Of a stretch of 64,000 bases of DNA, positions 20,170 to 28,633 are shown piece after piece (within the stretch, counting starts at the first letter, position 1; each line of letters begins with the position of its first letter). The translations under genes were made by a program, and so were the position numbers. This DNA comes from Bacillus pumilus (lineage in GTDB: Bacteria > Bacillota > Bacilli > Bacillales > Bacillaceae), in contig MKZN01000002.1 in the NCBI GenBank assembly GCA_001938995.1, positions 124,001 to 188,000 on the forward strand. The letters run 5' to 3'. Under the pieces are notes generated by a model that saw only the letters and a list, made by a program, of their open reading frames with translations, had not been told where the DNA came from and did not search any database.

Positions 20170-20451
20170 ATGAATTATTTTGAAACGCCTTTTATTGAAG
20201 AAGATATGAGAAGACCTTTCGGATTTGGCCGTCCAGGTTTTGGGTTTGGGAGACCAGGTTTTGGGTTCGGGAGACCAGGTTTTGGATTTGGGCGTCCTGG
20301 CTTTGGGTTTGGGAGACCAGGATTTTTTGGTCCTCCATTTTTAGGCGGTTTTACGGGGGGACTACTCGCTGGATCCCTTCTTGCTCCAGGATATGGCTAT
20401 GGTTATCCTTATCCACCATACCCACCGTATGCACCCTATCCTTATTATTAA
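20170..20451 (+). CDS. ymaG: Gly/Pro/Tyr-rich repeat protein, YmaG-like spore coat protein
   Basis: 93 residues. Residues 17-51 are five tandem copies of the heptad FGFGRPG, followed by a Gly-rich hydrophobic stretch and a Tyr/Pro tail (YPYPPYPPYAPYPYY). GAAGGGAGCC precedes the ATG. The composition and its place beside ymaF match the inner-coat protein YmaG of B. subtilis as I remember it. The Tyr-rich tail suits cross-linking in the coat. Confidence 0.6.
   Translation: MNYFETPFIEEDMRRPFGFGRPGFGFGRPGFGFGRPGFGFGRPGFGFGRPGFFGPPFLGGFTGGLLAGSLLAPGYGYGYPYPPYPPYAPYPYY
20218..20322 (+). repeat. Five coding 21-bp tandem repeats
   Basis: Five 21-base units encode FGFGRPG. The nucleotide copies differ at third positions, so the protein repeat is being kept by selection rather than by recent slippage alone. 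Confidence 0.75.
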
Positions 20452-20529
20452 ACATGAATGTAAGATGTAAGTGAAAACAACCACATATAAAATGATGCAA
20501 TGGACACTTTTGGTGTTCTCCAAGTGAAC

Positions 20530-20572
20530 ATTTACTTTACCGCCCATTCAGTAAAGTAGGTGTTTTTTTATG
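20530..20572 (+). terminator. Terminator of the ymaG-like gene
   Basis: TACTTTAC / GTAAAGTA stem followed by TTTTTTT, about 80 bases after the stop. Confidence 0.65.
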
Positions 20573-20604
20573 TGAATTCATGACCATATCGATTGGACAT
20601 CATA

Positions 20605-20645
20605 AAAAAGTCATTTTCTCGATAATATAGAGAAAATGACTTTTT
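20605..20645 (-). terminator. Bidirectional terminator below ymaD
   Basis: AAAAAGTCATTTTCTC and its exact inverse form a 16-bp stem directly before the ymaD stop on the minus strand. Confidence 0.8.
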
Positions 20646-20648
20646 ATT

Positions 20649-21098
20649 TTAACGACCAACTTGAATGGTTTCTTCTAAAGAAATGTCCACATTCCCTTGA
20701 ACTGCTCTTGAAATCATACATGAGCTTTCTGCTTTATGTGCAAGTTTTCGGGCTAGTTCTATCTCATGAGCGGTAGCCGATTCTTTTAGAATGATGAGAG
20801 GCCTGTGAATGATTTGTTGATAGGTAAAAACACCATTTGTCACATCTACGATTGCCTCAGAGTTCATTGTGAGATCCTCTTTTTCAAGATGACTTCGCTC
20901 CATCATGGCCGCCAGTGTAATGATATAACACGTAGCAGCTGCACCTAAGAGCATCTCATCTGGGTTTGTTCCAATGCCTGGACCGGCCATTTCTTTTGGG
21001 ATCGATACCTTTGTTTTTAGTTGTTCACATGAGATTGTCCCAACATCGTTACGAAGTCCAGGCCAGCTTGCTTGAAGATGAAAATGATGACGTGCCAT
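20649..21098 (-). CDS. ymaD: OsmC/Ohr-family peroxide-reductase-like protein YmaD
   Basis: 149 residues from MARHHFHLQASWPG, preceded by AAAGGAGCG. OsmC-fold peroxidase with the two expected cysteines, one in GAAATCYIITLA (about 63-74) and one in AESSCMISRAVQGN, the thiol pair that reduces organic hydroperoxides. It lies between ymaC and ymaG, as in B. subtilis except that I see no ebrAB genes between. Confidence 0.85.
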   Translation of the reverse strand: MARHHFHLQASWPGLRNDVGTISCEQLKTKVSIPKEMAGPGIGTNPDEMLLGAAATCYIITLAAMMERSHLEKEDLTMNSEAIVDVTNGVFTYQQIIHRPLIILKESATAHEIELARKLAHKAESSCMISRAVQGNVDISLEETIQVGR

Positions 21099-21174
21099 AT
21101 CCGTCGCTCCTTTTGTTATCACTTTTTATAGTGTAACAAGAAATCACGGTGTTGTCTTAAGGTTTGCACAGTCT

Positions 21175-21909
21175 TTATGTGTATTCTTCCTCCAGTACCG
21201 TTCGAATCGCCCTGACATAACGGTAAAACGTCTCGTTTTTTGTACTTGAACGCCGCCGATAATCGAAACTTTCAAATAAAGCTTCACGTTGACTTCTACT
21301 AATCTCCAGCTGCACACTTTGCCCTGTTTTTGTCAGGTTATTAATATTATGATTGCTCGTACCACTTAGGGTGGCGTGTGCAACAGCAAGCTCAGCAGAA
21401 AATCCATTCCGTTCTAATGAGTTCACAATTTTCTCTGCACGGTCGTAATCAGTTCCGCCGACAAGTGTGTGGTCAATTCCTTCTTCGCCTTTATATCCAT
21501 GCACCGATAATATGTAATCATGGGCTTTCGCCTGAGCGACTCCGATTGGTTCGTCAAAGTTTGTACTTGTTACATGAAGTTCTGAAGCATTTTCTCTTAA
21601 TCCTTCAAATAAATACGTCGAATACTCATTATCAAAAAAATGGACGATTTCACTAACGCCGCCTTCAATTCTCCCTCCATGGGGTGACATCACTAGAAGC
21701 GAGCTGTCAGGCACTGGATTGGATGTAATACGATAATTGCTTGTTGATTCGTTCTCTTCAAGTTCTTTAAAATTGCGATAAATATCAGTTGAACCGCTTT
21801 CGTCTTCCCCACCTGATGACACTGGCTCATCATGTTCCTGTGCTTGCATGGTATAATAAACGCCCCATCCGATCGCAAGCAGGAGAAGCAAAGCAAAAAA
21901 CTTCTTCAT
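21175..21909 (-). CDS. ymaC: Poly-gamma-glutamate hydrolase family protein (YmaC/PghB)
   Basis: 244 residues. Residues 1-22 form an N-terminal signal or anchor (MKKFFALLLLLAIGWGVYY). The catalytic domain (about 60-244) has SPHGGRIEGG and SVHGY, the zinc-binding His motifs of the phage-derived PGA hydrolase family (PghB, PghC, PghL and PghZ in B. subtilis), plus SVQLEIS with a conserved Glu. It cuts gamma-linked glutamate polymers. A paralogue lies at 25228, on the other side of aprX. AAAGGAGAACGGG precedes the ATG. Confidence 0.8.
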   Translation of the reverse strand: MKKFFALLLLLAIGWGVYYTMQAQEHDEPVSSGGEDESGSTDIYRNFKELEENESTSNYRITSNPVPDSSLLVMSPHGGRIEGGVSEIVHFFDNEYSTYLFEGLRENASELHVTSTNFDEPIGVAQAKAHDYILSVHGYKGEEGIDHTLVGGTDYDRAEKIVNSLERNGFSAELAVAHATLSGTSNHNINNLTKTGQSVQLEISRSQREALFESFDYRRRSSTKNETFYRYVRAIRTVLEEEYT

Positions 21910-22497
21910 TCCCGTTCTCCTTTAACAGATTTCTAAGCCGTTTCTATGATTAATATTGAATCATCATTTCTTTTCATTTTTTCCACATTTTCTCTCCCAA
22001 ATTTGATCATAACACTCTCAAACATGAGATTCCTCAAAAATAAGATAATTGCATTTATATACACAGAAACGCCTCTGCTATTTGAAAACAGAGTTAGAAT
22101 AGTATGACTAACAGATGGAGTTATGTTTAAATTGACCTAGTCCTATCCAGTCTGTTTTCTTTAATTCAGCATATTTTGACACTGATTCCGATTTTTTCGT
22201 CTGTTGACGAATCAGGTTTGTATGAGCATTGACCCTGTCTATCCCCCCTCGCTTTACTTCAAAATCCATTGATCCACTAGTTCTCTAGAAAGAACTCTCC
22301 AACCTATCATCGGCAAATTCTAAATGTTTTCCACCTTTTTCTATTATTTTACAAAATGTAAGCGCTTTTTATTTTTTAGGAAAATAAGAAAGCCGCCAAT
22401 ATCAACAAAAGTTGAGACAAGAATCCGAACCAAGCAGCTCCCAGTTTCATAGCGTAAAGAGTGTACGAGATTTGATCGCTAGAATGGAGGGCATTCC
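21910..22497. other. 588-base non-coding region upstream of aprX
   Basis: AT-rich, divergent between ymaC and aprX. I see no gene. A partial CcpA-like word sits near 22356, and the aprX ribosome binding site (ATGGAGGGC) is at the right end. Confidence 0.5.
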
Positions 22498-23823
22498 ATG
22501 TTTGGATTTTCGATGGTACAAATGGTCAGAACACATGCAAGTAAGCTAGATCAGCCGCTTAGAGAAACGGTTCTTCACCTCTATCAACCTTTTAAATGGA
22601 CACCTTGCTTTCTCCATCGTTTTTTCGAAGGGAGATTAAAGAAAAAAACGAAGCTTCGTGTCATCATTGAGTTTCAGCAAGAGGCCGGAGAGGCGGGGAT
22701 TCAAAGCGCAGAGCAAATGATGAAAAAAAGCAAAAAAACAAACATCAAACAGCACTTTCCTCACATCAACTGCTGTGCAGCAGATCTGACACCTGCTGTC
22801 TTAGAAGAACTGCTTGCTGAAGGTGAACATATTCGAAAAATCTATTTAGATAGACAAGTTCATGCACTACTCGACATCGCAACAGAAGCAAGCCATGCTG
22901 ATCAAGTCATCCGGCAGGACAAGACGTTAACCGGGGAAGGCATCACGGTGGCTGTTATTGATACGGGAATCTATCCACACAAGGATGTAGATGGACGGAT
23001 TCGTGATTTTGTAGATTTAGTCAAACAAAAAAAGAACCCGTATGACGATAATGGACATGGCACTCATTGTGCGGGGGATGTGGCTGGAGATGGAACAGCT
23101 TCAGATGGCTTATATAAAGGACCTGCTCCAAAAGCAAGGATTATTGGTGTAAAAGTATTAAATAAACAAGGATCCGGATCACTTTCTACTATTATAGAAG
23201 GTGTTGAATGGTGCATGCAGTTTAACGAAGATCATCCTGATGATCCGATACACATTATCAGTATGTCACTAGGCGGAGATGCGCAGCGTTATGATGATGA
23301 ACAAGATGATCCAATGGTGCGGGCTGTCAATGCGGCTTGGGATGAAGGCATCGTTGTCTGCGTCGCTGCAGGAAATGCTGGTCCCAACAAGCAAACGATC
23401 GCAAGCCCTGGCGTCAGTCAAAAAATCATCACAGTTGGGGCCTATGATGACCAAGATACACTAGAATCAAACGATGATGTCGTAGCACCATTTTCAAGCA
23501 GAGGTCCAACTGTATACGGCACATCTAAGCCAGATATTCTTGCGCCAGGCGTGAATATCGTCTCACTCAGATCACCAAGGTCTTACCTTGATAAACTAGA
23601 TAAGTCAAAGAGAGTAGACGATGACTATACAATGTTATCGGGCACCTCTATGGCGACACCTATTTGCGCTGGTATTTGCGCTCTCATGTTAGAACATTCC
23701 TCTGATTTAACACCTGATGAGGTCAAAAAACGATTAACAAAACATACAAGTAAGTGGTCTGAAGAGGACCCGTTGATTTACGGGGCAGGTGCTGTTGACG
23801 CAGAGAAAGCAGTGAAAGAATAA
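22498..23823 (+). CDS. aprX: Intracellular-type alkaline serine protease AprX
   Basis: 441 residues, close to B. subtilis AprX in length. An N-terminal region of about 135 residues has no signal peptide. The subtilase domain follows with the triad in VAVIDTGIYPH (Asp), NGHGTHCAGDVAG (His) and SGTSMATPICAG (Ser), and the oxyanion Asn in AAGNAGPN. AprX is made late in stationary phase in B. subtilis. The gene is transcribed against the convergent rap gene, with a shared terminator between. Confidence 0.93.
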   Translation: MFGFSMVQMVRTHASKLDQPLRETVLHLYQPFKWTPCFLHRFFEGRLKKKTKLRVIIEFQQEAGEAGIQSAEQMMKKSKKTNIKQHFPHINCCAADLTPAVLEELLAEGEHIRKIYLDRQVHALLDIATEASHADQVIRQDKTLTGEGITVAVIDTGIYPHKDVDGRIRDFVDLVKQKKNPYDDNGHGTHCAGDVAGDGTASDGLYKGPAPKARIIGVKVLNKQGSGSLSTIIEGVEWCMQFNEDHPDDPIHIISMSLGGDAQRYDDEQDDPMVRAVNAAWDEGIVVCVAAGNAGPNKQTIASPGVSQKIITVGAYDDQDTLESNDDVVAPFSSRGPTVYGTSKPDILAPGVNIVSLRSPRSYLDKLDKSKRVDDDYTMLSGTSMATPICAGICALMLEHSSDLTPDEVKKRLTKHTSKWSEEDPLIYGAGAVDAEKAVKE

Positions 23824-23827
23824 ATAA

Positions 23828-23860
23828 AAAAGCCCTTTACGATTTTTCGTAAAGGGTGTT
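23828..23860. terminator. Bidirectional terminator between aprX and rap
   Basis: CCCTTTACGA / TCGTAAAGGG stem. The minus strand has a clear CTTTTTT tail and the plus strand a weaker one. Confidence 0.75.
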
Positions 23861-23914
23861 ATGTTGACTGTTTGTTATGTGTGAAGTCTTTCATCTAATT
23901 GAGCAGCTGACATG

Positions 23915-25063
23915 TTATGCTTCGTTCTCATACATCTCATCTCCTTTTTGAATGTGCGTACGCGCTTCTATCACAATTTCAAAAAAAGTGGAAGATTCCT
24001 TGTACATGTCGCGTTCCTTATAATAATTAGCCGCATCAAGCGCTAATTCCTCTAAATCAGCAAACATTTTTTTACTTTTCAAACCAAAAAGAGCTAACCG
24101 CAGCTTTTCGCTACTGCCCTTCTCCATATACAGCGCCTGTAAAAATTGAAATTTCAGCTGGTAAATTTCATCTTCCAATAAACGAGACTGATGCAATCCT
24201 TTATCTATCACGCTTTTTGCACGCGCCATATCGCCAAGTTTAAAATAAGTAAGCGCCAGGGAAAACAATGATTTGATCATCGTTGCGGCTTGGTCTTTTT
24301 GATACAGCGAAATGGCTTGTTCAAAATAGACAGTTGCTGTATGGTACGTACCCATACTATAATGACAGGTCCCTAAATTGTTCAGGGCCATGGCTTTAAA
24401 ATAAGACGTGCATTCTTGTCTTTCTATTGCTTCACAGTCCTTTAGCGCCTTTTCTAAATAAGGAAGTGCTTTTTGATGCTGATTCACGTCAATCCAATTA
24501 CCAGCCATCACAAAATCACATTGAATGCTTCTTTTTCCATACAGCTGATGCTTTTTATAAATATCTCTCGCCTTTTTGGCATAATGCATAGAAAAATAGG
24601 TTTGTTTCATATGATAGTATACTTCAGCTATTTTATAGTAAAATTCCGCTTTCTCAATCTCATCTGTCACCAAAATCAGTTGATGCTCAGCATGCTTGTA
24701 ATATGAAATGGCCTCGATATATCGGTTCTGGATAAACGCATACATCCCATGAAAAAAATGAAAATAATAGCCGAGTAAGCCTGTCATTTCATCTTCTGCA
24801 TCTTCCATTTCTTTTGGAATGGATACAGCTTGAAGTGACTCGCTTGCCGCATGAGCCGGAGATAAGTGCTGAAGCATCATTTGATGGCGAAAATCTATTA
24901 ATGAATAATAAAGTAATAAATCTTGATCTTCTTCCATCTCATGAATCTCTTGCTCCACAATTTGCTTCATCTCTTTTGCCTGTTTTAATTCAAATTTGCA
25001 AATATGCGTGTACCATTGATTGATTTTTACACCTACTTCGGAAGATGGTATTTTGTGTGCCAT
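23915..25063 (-). CDS. Rap-family response-regulator aspartate phosphatase / regulator
   Basis: About 382 residues from MAHKIPSSEVGVKI; an ATG five codons earlier is possible. The N-terminal three-helix bundle has the Rap signature (VGVKINQWYTHI, DQDLLLYYSLIDFRH). TPR repeats then fill about 100-380 (for example ALNNLGTCHYSMGTYHTATVYFEQAI). Rap proteins dephosphorylate Spo0F or block ComA and are inhibited by exported Phr pentapeptides. No normal phr gene follows; only an 18-codon frame overlaps the stop. The target cannot be told from sequence. Confidence 0.85.
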   Translation of the reverse strand: MAHKIPSSEVGVKINQWYTHICKFELKQAKEMKQIVEQEIHEMEEDQDLLLYYSLIDFRHQMMLQHLSPAHAASESLQAVSIPKEMEDAEDEMTGLLGYYFHFFHGMYAFIQNRYIEAISYYKHAEHQLILVTDEIEKAEFYYKIAEVYYHMKQTYFSMHYAKKARDIYKKHQLYGKRSIQCDFVMAGNWIDVNQHQKALPYLEKALKDCEAIERQECTSYFKAMALNNLGTCHYSMGTYHTATVYFEQAISLYQKDQAATMIKSLFSLALTYFKLGDMARAKSVIDKGLHQSRLLEDEIYQLKFQFLQALYMEKGSSEKLRLALFGLKSKKMFADLEELALDAANYYKERDMYKESSTFFEIVIEARTHIQKGDEMYENEA

Positions 25064-25227
25064 CCACTTCAGCCCCATTCTATCATATCAAACTGATAAC
25101 TATTATTTTACATAATTTATGTTTTTAAGGCAAATTGCCATTTATTTCACATTTTATCTTCAGTTTGCATATTTCTATCTTTTATACCAAGTTTAAAGAG
25201 AGTCATTTTGCCCATCAAAACCATTTT

Positions 25228-25977
25228 CTACGGAGACGTATGAACATCACGAAGCACTTGTTTGATGGCATTTACATAACGCCTGAAGGCTTTCTTTTTT
25301 CCTTTCCTTGTAGAAAAATTGTCAAAAAAGGCTTCTCTCTGGGCAGTACTAATCTCAAGCTGAACACTTTCTCCACTAGCATTTTGATTATTGATGTTTT
25401 TTGGATCTGTACCAGAAAGTCGTTCACCTTCTTGCACCATCTCCGCTGAAAAGCCTCTATCTTTTAATTCGCGGACGACCGCCCTTGCCATCTTTCGGTT
25501 CGTCCCGCCAACAAGCGTATGTCTTCTATCACTTTGATAGCCATGTATGGACATGGAAAATGGATAGGTTTTAATTAACTGTACCAAAATAGGTTCATCA
25601 AACTTTGTACTTGTGATATGCAAGTCACGATTGTTGTCTTTTTTCGTTCCTTCAAATAAATAAGTAGAGTATGTTTGCTGAAAGGCTTCAACAATTTCAC
25701 TTGTTCCTGGTTCTATATCACCGCCATGCGGAGAGAATACAAGTAGATCACTGCCGCCTTTTTCATGTAATTCAATCTCATACCCCTCACTTTCATGCCA
25801 TTTCATGTGCTGAAAGCTCTCATATTGATCTCCTTTTTTCCGCTCTCTTATGCTCTTTTCTACTTCCTCATGATGTTTTTTTTGCTCTTTTTTTTCCTCT
25901 TGTGAATGACTGCATTTGACGATCAAAAGAGCGCATAGGATCAAAAATATGGATCCGCATATTAGTAGCCTTTTCAT
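25228..25977 (-). CDS. Second poly-gamma-glutamate hydrolase family protein
   Basis: 249 residues from MKRLLICGSIF, preceded by AAAAGGAG. Residues 1-22 look like a lipoprotein or anchor signal (LLIVKCSHS has a possible lipid-attachment Cys). A basic/acidic linker is followed by the catalytic domain with SPHGGDIEPG, SIHGY, RHTLVGGTNR and SVQLEIS, aligning along its whole length with the protein at 21175. The zinc-binding His pair is kept. It is transcribed upstream of rap in the same direction. Function by family: gamma-PGA cleavage outside the cell. Confidence 0.75.
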   Translation of the reverse strand: MKRLLICGSIFLILCALLIVKCSHSQEEKKEQKKHHEEVEKSIRERKKGDQYESFQHMKWHESEGYEIELHEKGGSDLLVFSPHGGDIEPGTSEIVEAFQQTYSTYLFEGTKKDNNRDLHITSTKFDEPILVQLIKTYPFSMSIHGYQSDRRHTLVGGTNRKMARAVVRELKDRGFSAEMVQEGERLSGTDPKNINNQNASGESVQLEISTAQREAFFDNFSTRKGKKKAFRRYVNAIKQVLRDVHTSP

Positions 25978-26228
25978 CTCACAGCTCCTTTTCATTCTTT
26001 AGGTGCTTTCTTATCGCATTATTTTACTATCAATGGCTAACGAAATTCAAAGAATCTTCCGCTCAAATCAACGAATCAGGAGAACATACCTGTTTTTTTC
26101 GTTTGTTTAGGTATTTCAGACTTCATTTGACCTTTCTGCATATGACGCAAAACTAAATCTTACGACCTTATTTTCATTTTGGTTATTAGCGCCTACGGAA
26201 TTGGGAATATTCACCTTTCCCTAGACGA

Positions 26229-26266
26229 AAAAAGCTGCAAACAAAGCGTTCGCTTGTTTGCAGCTT
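26229..26266 (-). terminator. Terminator of the CarD-like gene
   Basis: AAGCTGCAAACAA / TTGTTTGCAGCTT stem with TTTTTT on the minus strand, just past the stop at 26279. Confidence 0.8.
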
Positions 26267-26278
26267 GAATATCTCGTA

Positions 26279-26752
26279 TTAATTTCTTAATCCGTTCTCT
26301 AAGACCGTTAGCACTTCATCTTGTGATAATCCTTGCGCAAGTGAAATTTCACTGACTAACATGCCACGTGCATCATCGAGCATCTTCTTTTCACTAGAGT
26401 TTAATGCTTTCTTTTGATTCCGTCTCATGAGATCTTTTACAACATCTGCACCATCTTCGATCGCACCTGTTTTGAGCTTTTTCATATTTTCATCATATCT
26501 TTGCTTCCAGGTCAGCGTGTCATCGTTTGTTTCTTCTGCAAAATTGTTCATCACAACCTTTAACGTTGCTTGATCTGCAACCGGACGTATACCTATTTGA
26601 TCGATTCTGCCCCGCGGGATCATCATTTGCATATTTGGCATTTGAATCAGAAAATACTCCTCTGTCTTCCCTAAAATCTCTTTTTCTTCCATTCCTTCAA
26701 TTACACCGGCTCCATGCATAGGATAAACAATTTTATCACCTATTTGAAACAA
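26279..26752 (-). CDS. CarD/TRCF-type RNA polymerase-binding regulator (YdeB-like)
   Basis: 157 residues from a TTG (FQIGDKIVYPMHGAG) placed eight bases after CGGAGG; a GTG three codons earlier overlaps that site. The N-terminal CarD/TRCF RNA-polymerase-interaction domain has the usual GDKIVYPMHGAGVIEG and QMMIPRGRID. The helical C-terminus (TWKQRYDENMKKLKTG through SSEKKMLDDA) binds promoter DNA. It resembles B. subtilis YdeB, which lies elsewhere in that genome. Confidence 0.8.
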   Translation of the reverse strand: MFQIGDKIVYPMHGAGVIEGMEEKEILGKTEEYFLIQMPNMQMMIPRGRIDQIGIRPVADQATLKVVMNNFAEETNDDTLTWKQRYDENMKKLKTGAIEDGADVVKDLMRRNQKKALNSSEKKMLDDARGMLVSEISLAQGLSQDEVLTVLENGLRN

Positions 26753-26927
26753 ATCCGCCACCTCCGAAAATATTCACAAAATGATTATAACACATTTTAT
26801 CAGAAGATAAAAATTTATATTTTATCATGTTGTTTCAGCACTAGTCAATTCTTTTTATTTGATATTTTAAAGAAAAAGCCTTTTTTACAAAAGAAGCGCT
26901 AGCATCCAGTCTTTATTGACCTTTTTG

Positions 26928-26936
26928 CATATACTA
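26928..26936 (+). promoter_or_regulatory. SigK-type -10 element
   Basis: CATATACTA matches CATANNNTA exactly, 30 bases before the Cys/His-rich gene. This supports mother-cell expression. The -35 is not clear. Confidence 0.45.
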
Positions 26937-26965
26937 GCATGGAGTCACATTTAGGAGGGATGACA

Positions 26966-27190
26966 ATGTGCAACTGCAAATGCAAACATTCCCACTCAAG
27001 CTGTTATAAAAGGCGTGACGACCAGCATGTTCACCCATGTAATGAAAGTCAGTCATATCATAAAAAAGATCATTGGTTTGAGAGCGACTTCTGGGATACT
27101 TCTAGAGACTACGATCCCAATTATTATCCTAAAAGTGTCTGCACTAAATGTAAGAAGCGTCGTAGAAGAAGACATAGCATCTCATTTTAG
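26966..27190 (+). CDS. Cys/His/Arg-rich small protein, probable spore coat protein
   Basis: 74 residues starting MCNCKCKHSHSSCYK at the ATG placed after TTAGGAGGG. The frame is open to 26939, but the upstream ATG precedes the ribosome binding site. Six cysteines, many His, and an RRRRRHS tail suggest metal binding or cross-linking. A SigK-like -10 sits just upstream and a terminator just downstream. I do not recognise a named family. The coat role is inference from composition and promoter. Confidence 0.55.
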   Translation: MCNCKCKHSHSSCYKRRDDQHVHPCNESQSYHKKDHWFESDFWDTSRDYDPNYYPKSVCTKCKKRRRRRHSISF

Positions 27191-27215
27191 TGTGGCGCTT
27201 CAACAGATGTTTGTT

Positions 27216-27241
27216 TTCCCGGCTGAGAAGCCGGTTTTTTT
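27216..27241 (+). terminator. Terminator
   Basis: CCGGCT-GAGA-AGCCGG stem followed by seven T. Confidence 0.8.
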
Positions 27242-27333
27242 GCTTTATCATCCTTACTTACATATGGATAGGCTCATCAACTGGATATTGAACATAGGAT
27301 AAGGTAACCTGAAAAAAAAGGATGAGATACAGA

Positions 27334-27738
27334 ATGAACAATATGAATAACCAGACCAATCATTTCCACCAAGGAAACCCCTATCACACGATTGACCAAG
27401 TTTATACTGCCAATCACGAGCATATGATTGCTCCAAACATGCATGATCCTATGAATATGCCAAACCATTATCATACCGGCAAAAAAGATGCTTATGGCGG
27501 TCATCATCCGCACCATCATCCAGTATATGCCCCGTTTCCTCAGCAATATGACTCATTTTCACATTTCCCAATGAAAGATCATCATCACCCAGGCAGCTAT
27601 GGTGGCTACGGGATGTCTCCATATCAGCCATACGGATACCATGAGGGCGGACATATAATGATGGCGCCAAACCATCATATGGGAGGACACCATTACGATA
27701 TGAATCAAGCAAATGCCTTTTATCCTCGATATTACTAA
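27334..27738 (+). CDS. His/Tyr/Met/Pro-rich protein, probable spore coat or surface protein
   Basis: 134 residues from MNNMNNQTNHFHQ; an ATG four codons earlier overlaps the AAAAGGATG site. The composition is extreme: over 20 His, mostly in pairs or triplets (GGHHPHHHP, MKDHHHPG, NHHMGGHHYD), with Tyr/Pro between. It has no signal peptide and no membrane segment. It follows the Cys/His-rich gene after its terminator. Such proteins in Bacillus are usually coat components or metal binders. Family not recognised. Confidence 0.5.
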   Translation: MNNMNNQTNHFHQGNPYHTIDQVYTANHEHMIAPNMHDPMNMPNHYHTGKKDAYGGHHPHHHPVYAPFPQQYDSFSHFPMKDHHHPGSYGGYGMSPYQPYGYHEGGHIMMAPNHHMGGHHYDMNQANAFYPRYY

Positions 27739-27755
27739 ACAAATAGAGAAAATAA

Positions 27756-27843
27756 GGGTATAATACCCCATTTAATACCATATAGGGATATGGTAACATG
27801 ATAGGTAAATAATGGATTAATTCATCTATTATTTACCTATCAT
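27756..27843. promoter_or_regulatory. Three consecutive palindromes upstream of bslA
   Basis: GGGTATAATACCC (27756-27768), TACCATATAGGGATATGGTA (27776-27795) and a 46-base palindrome with about 20-bp arms and one mismatch (27798-27843) fill the gap before bslA. The last ends about 10 bases before the GGGGGAAAG ribosome binding site and would form a strong 5' leader hairpin or a large operator. Confidence 0.65.
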
Positions 27844-27864
27844 CAATCAAGGGGGAAAGAAAAA

Positions 27865-28401
27865 ATGAAAAAAACGTGGACGATTCTATTAATGGGGATG
27901 CTTACAATGGTCATGGCGCTATCTGTCCCGCTTGCTGCATCTGCTGAAGGTGCCAACACGCAGGAAGGCCGAGCTTCGACAAATGCAAAATCGGCTGCAC
28001 TTTATGCGAAAATTACGGGAACAAGTAAGCAAGAATGGTCTTTCTCTGATATCGAGCTGACTTACCGACCAAATTCCGTCCTCAGTATCGGAGCAGTAGA
28101 ATTCACATTGCCTACAGGCTTCCAAGCAACAACAAAGGATCTTATGAATGGGAAAGCATTAAAAGACAGCTACATTCTAAATAGTGGAAAGACGGTTCGC
28201 ATCCCGGCTAGAGTTGATTTATTTGGTAGTTCTGAATATAAATTACAACTTTCACATAAAGTGCTTCCTGCCGCTGGTACATATACGTTCCGCGCAGAAA
28301 ACCGTGCGATCAGCATCGGTTCAAGATTTTACGCAGAGGATACGCTTGATATTCATAAACGACCTGTTGTTACACCACCAACCAATCCATGTGGTTGCTA
28401 A
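27865..28401 (+). CDS. bslA: Biofilm surface hydrophobin BslA
   Basis: 178 residues. The signal peptide is 1-28 (MKKTWTILLMGML ... AASAEG). The mature part has the BslA Ig-type fold sequence: KITGTSKQEWSFSDIELTYRP, VEFTLPTGFQ, LPAAGTYTFRAEN. The hydrophobic cap residues lie in the usual loops. It ends PTNPCGC; the CxC pair is the feature that separates BslA from YweA and lets it form disulfide-linked dimers. BslA coats the biofilm and makes it water-repellent. AGGGGGAAAG precedes the ATG. Confidence 0.9.
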   Translation: MKKTWTILLMGMLTMVMALSVPLAASAEGANTQEGRASTNAKSAALYAKITGTSKQEWSFSDIELTYRPNSVLSIGAVEFTLPTGFQATTKDLMNGKALKDSYILNSGKTVRIPARVDLFGSSEYKLQLSHKVLPAAGTYTFRAENRAISIGSRFYAEDTLDIHKRPVVTPPTNPCGC

Positions 28402-28403
28402 AT

Positions 28404-28432
28404 GAAAAAGCGCTCATTGAGCGCTTTTTTTA
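28404..28432. terminator. Bidirectional terminator between bslA and the old mutL end
   Basis: AAAAAGCGCTCA / TGAGCGCTTTTT stem with a T run. Before the insertion it would also have ended the convergent mutL transcript. Confidence 0.8.
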
Positions 28433-28453
28433 TTTCTTCTCATCAATATACTT

Positions 28454-28487
28454 TACATCACTCGTTTTAAACATTTTCTCCATCTCA
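28454..28487. repeat. Left copy of the mutL 3' end (attachment-like repeat)
   Basis: 34 bases match 32898-32930 with one substitution and one extra base. Read on the minus strand it encodes MutL's [10 protein letters not shown] tail and stop apart from one inserted A. Its place beside the bslA terminator suggests it is the original mutL end. Confidence 0.75.
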
Positions 28488-28633
28488 GGAAATCAAACAA
28501 GAACTTATGTCCTCTCGAGTTTCCTGCGTTTTATATTATTTTACATCATACCACTTTATAGTTTGTCATCAATTAGGGGGCATTTTGTAGGCAAGCCAAC
28601 ATAACTCTATATTAATGAAGATAGTAGGATACA

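Noticed and set aside
20218..20322. Regular 21-base repeats that could suggest a CRISPR array
   Set aside because: No spacers; the repeats are in frame and encode FGFGRPG in a coat-like protein.
20362..20547. Minus-strand frame over the end of the ymaG-like gene
   Set aside because: Antisense to a Tyr/Pro-rich tail and the terminator; no start signals.
22356..22371. CcpA cre-like sequence ATGTAAGCGCTTTTTA before aprX
   Set aside because: The last two consensus bases (CA) are missing and it lies 130 bases from the start; too weak to annotate.
27015..27302. 95-residue plus-strand frame overlapping the Cys/His-rich gene
   Set aside because: No ribosome binding site, and it reads through a terminator; the SigK-like -10 and AGGAGGG belong to the other frame.
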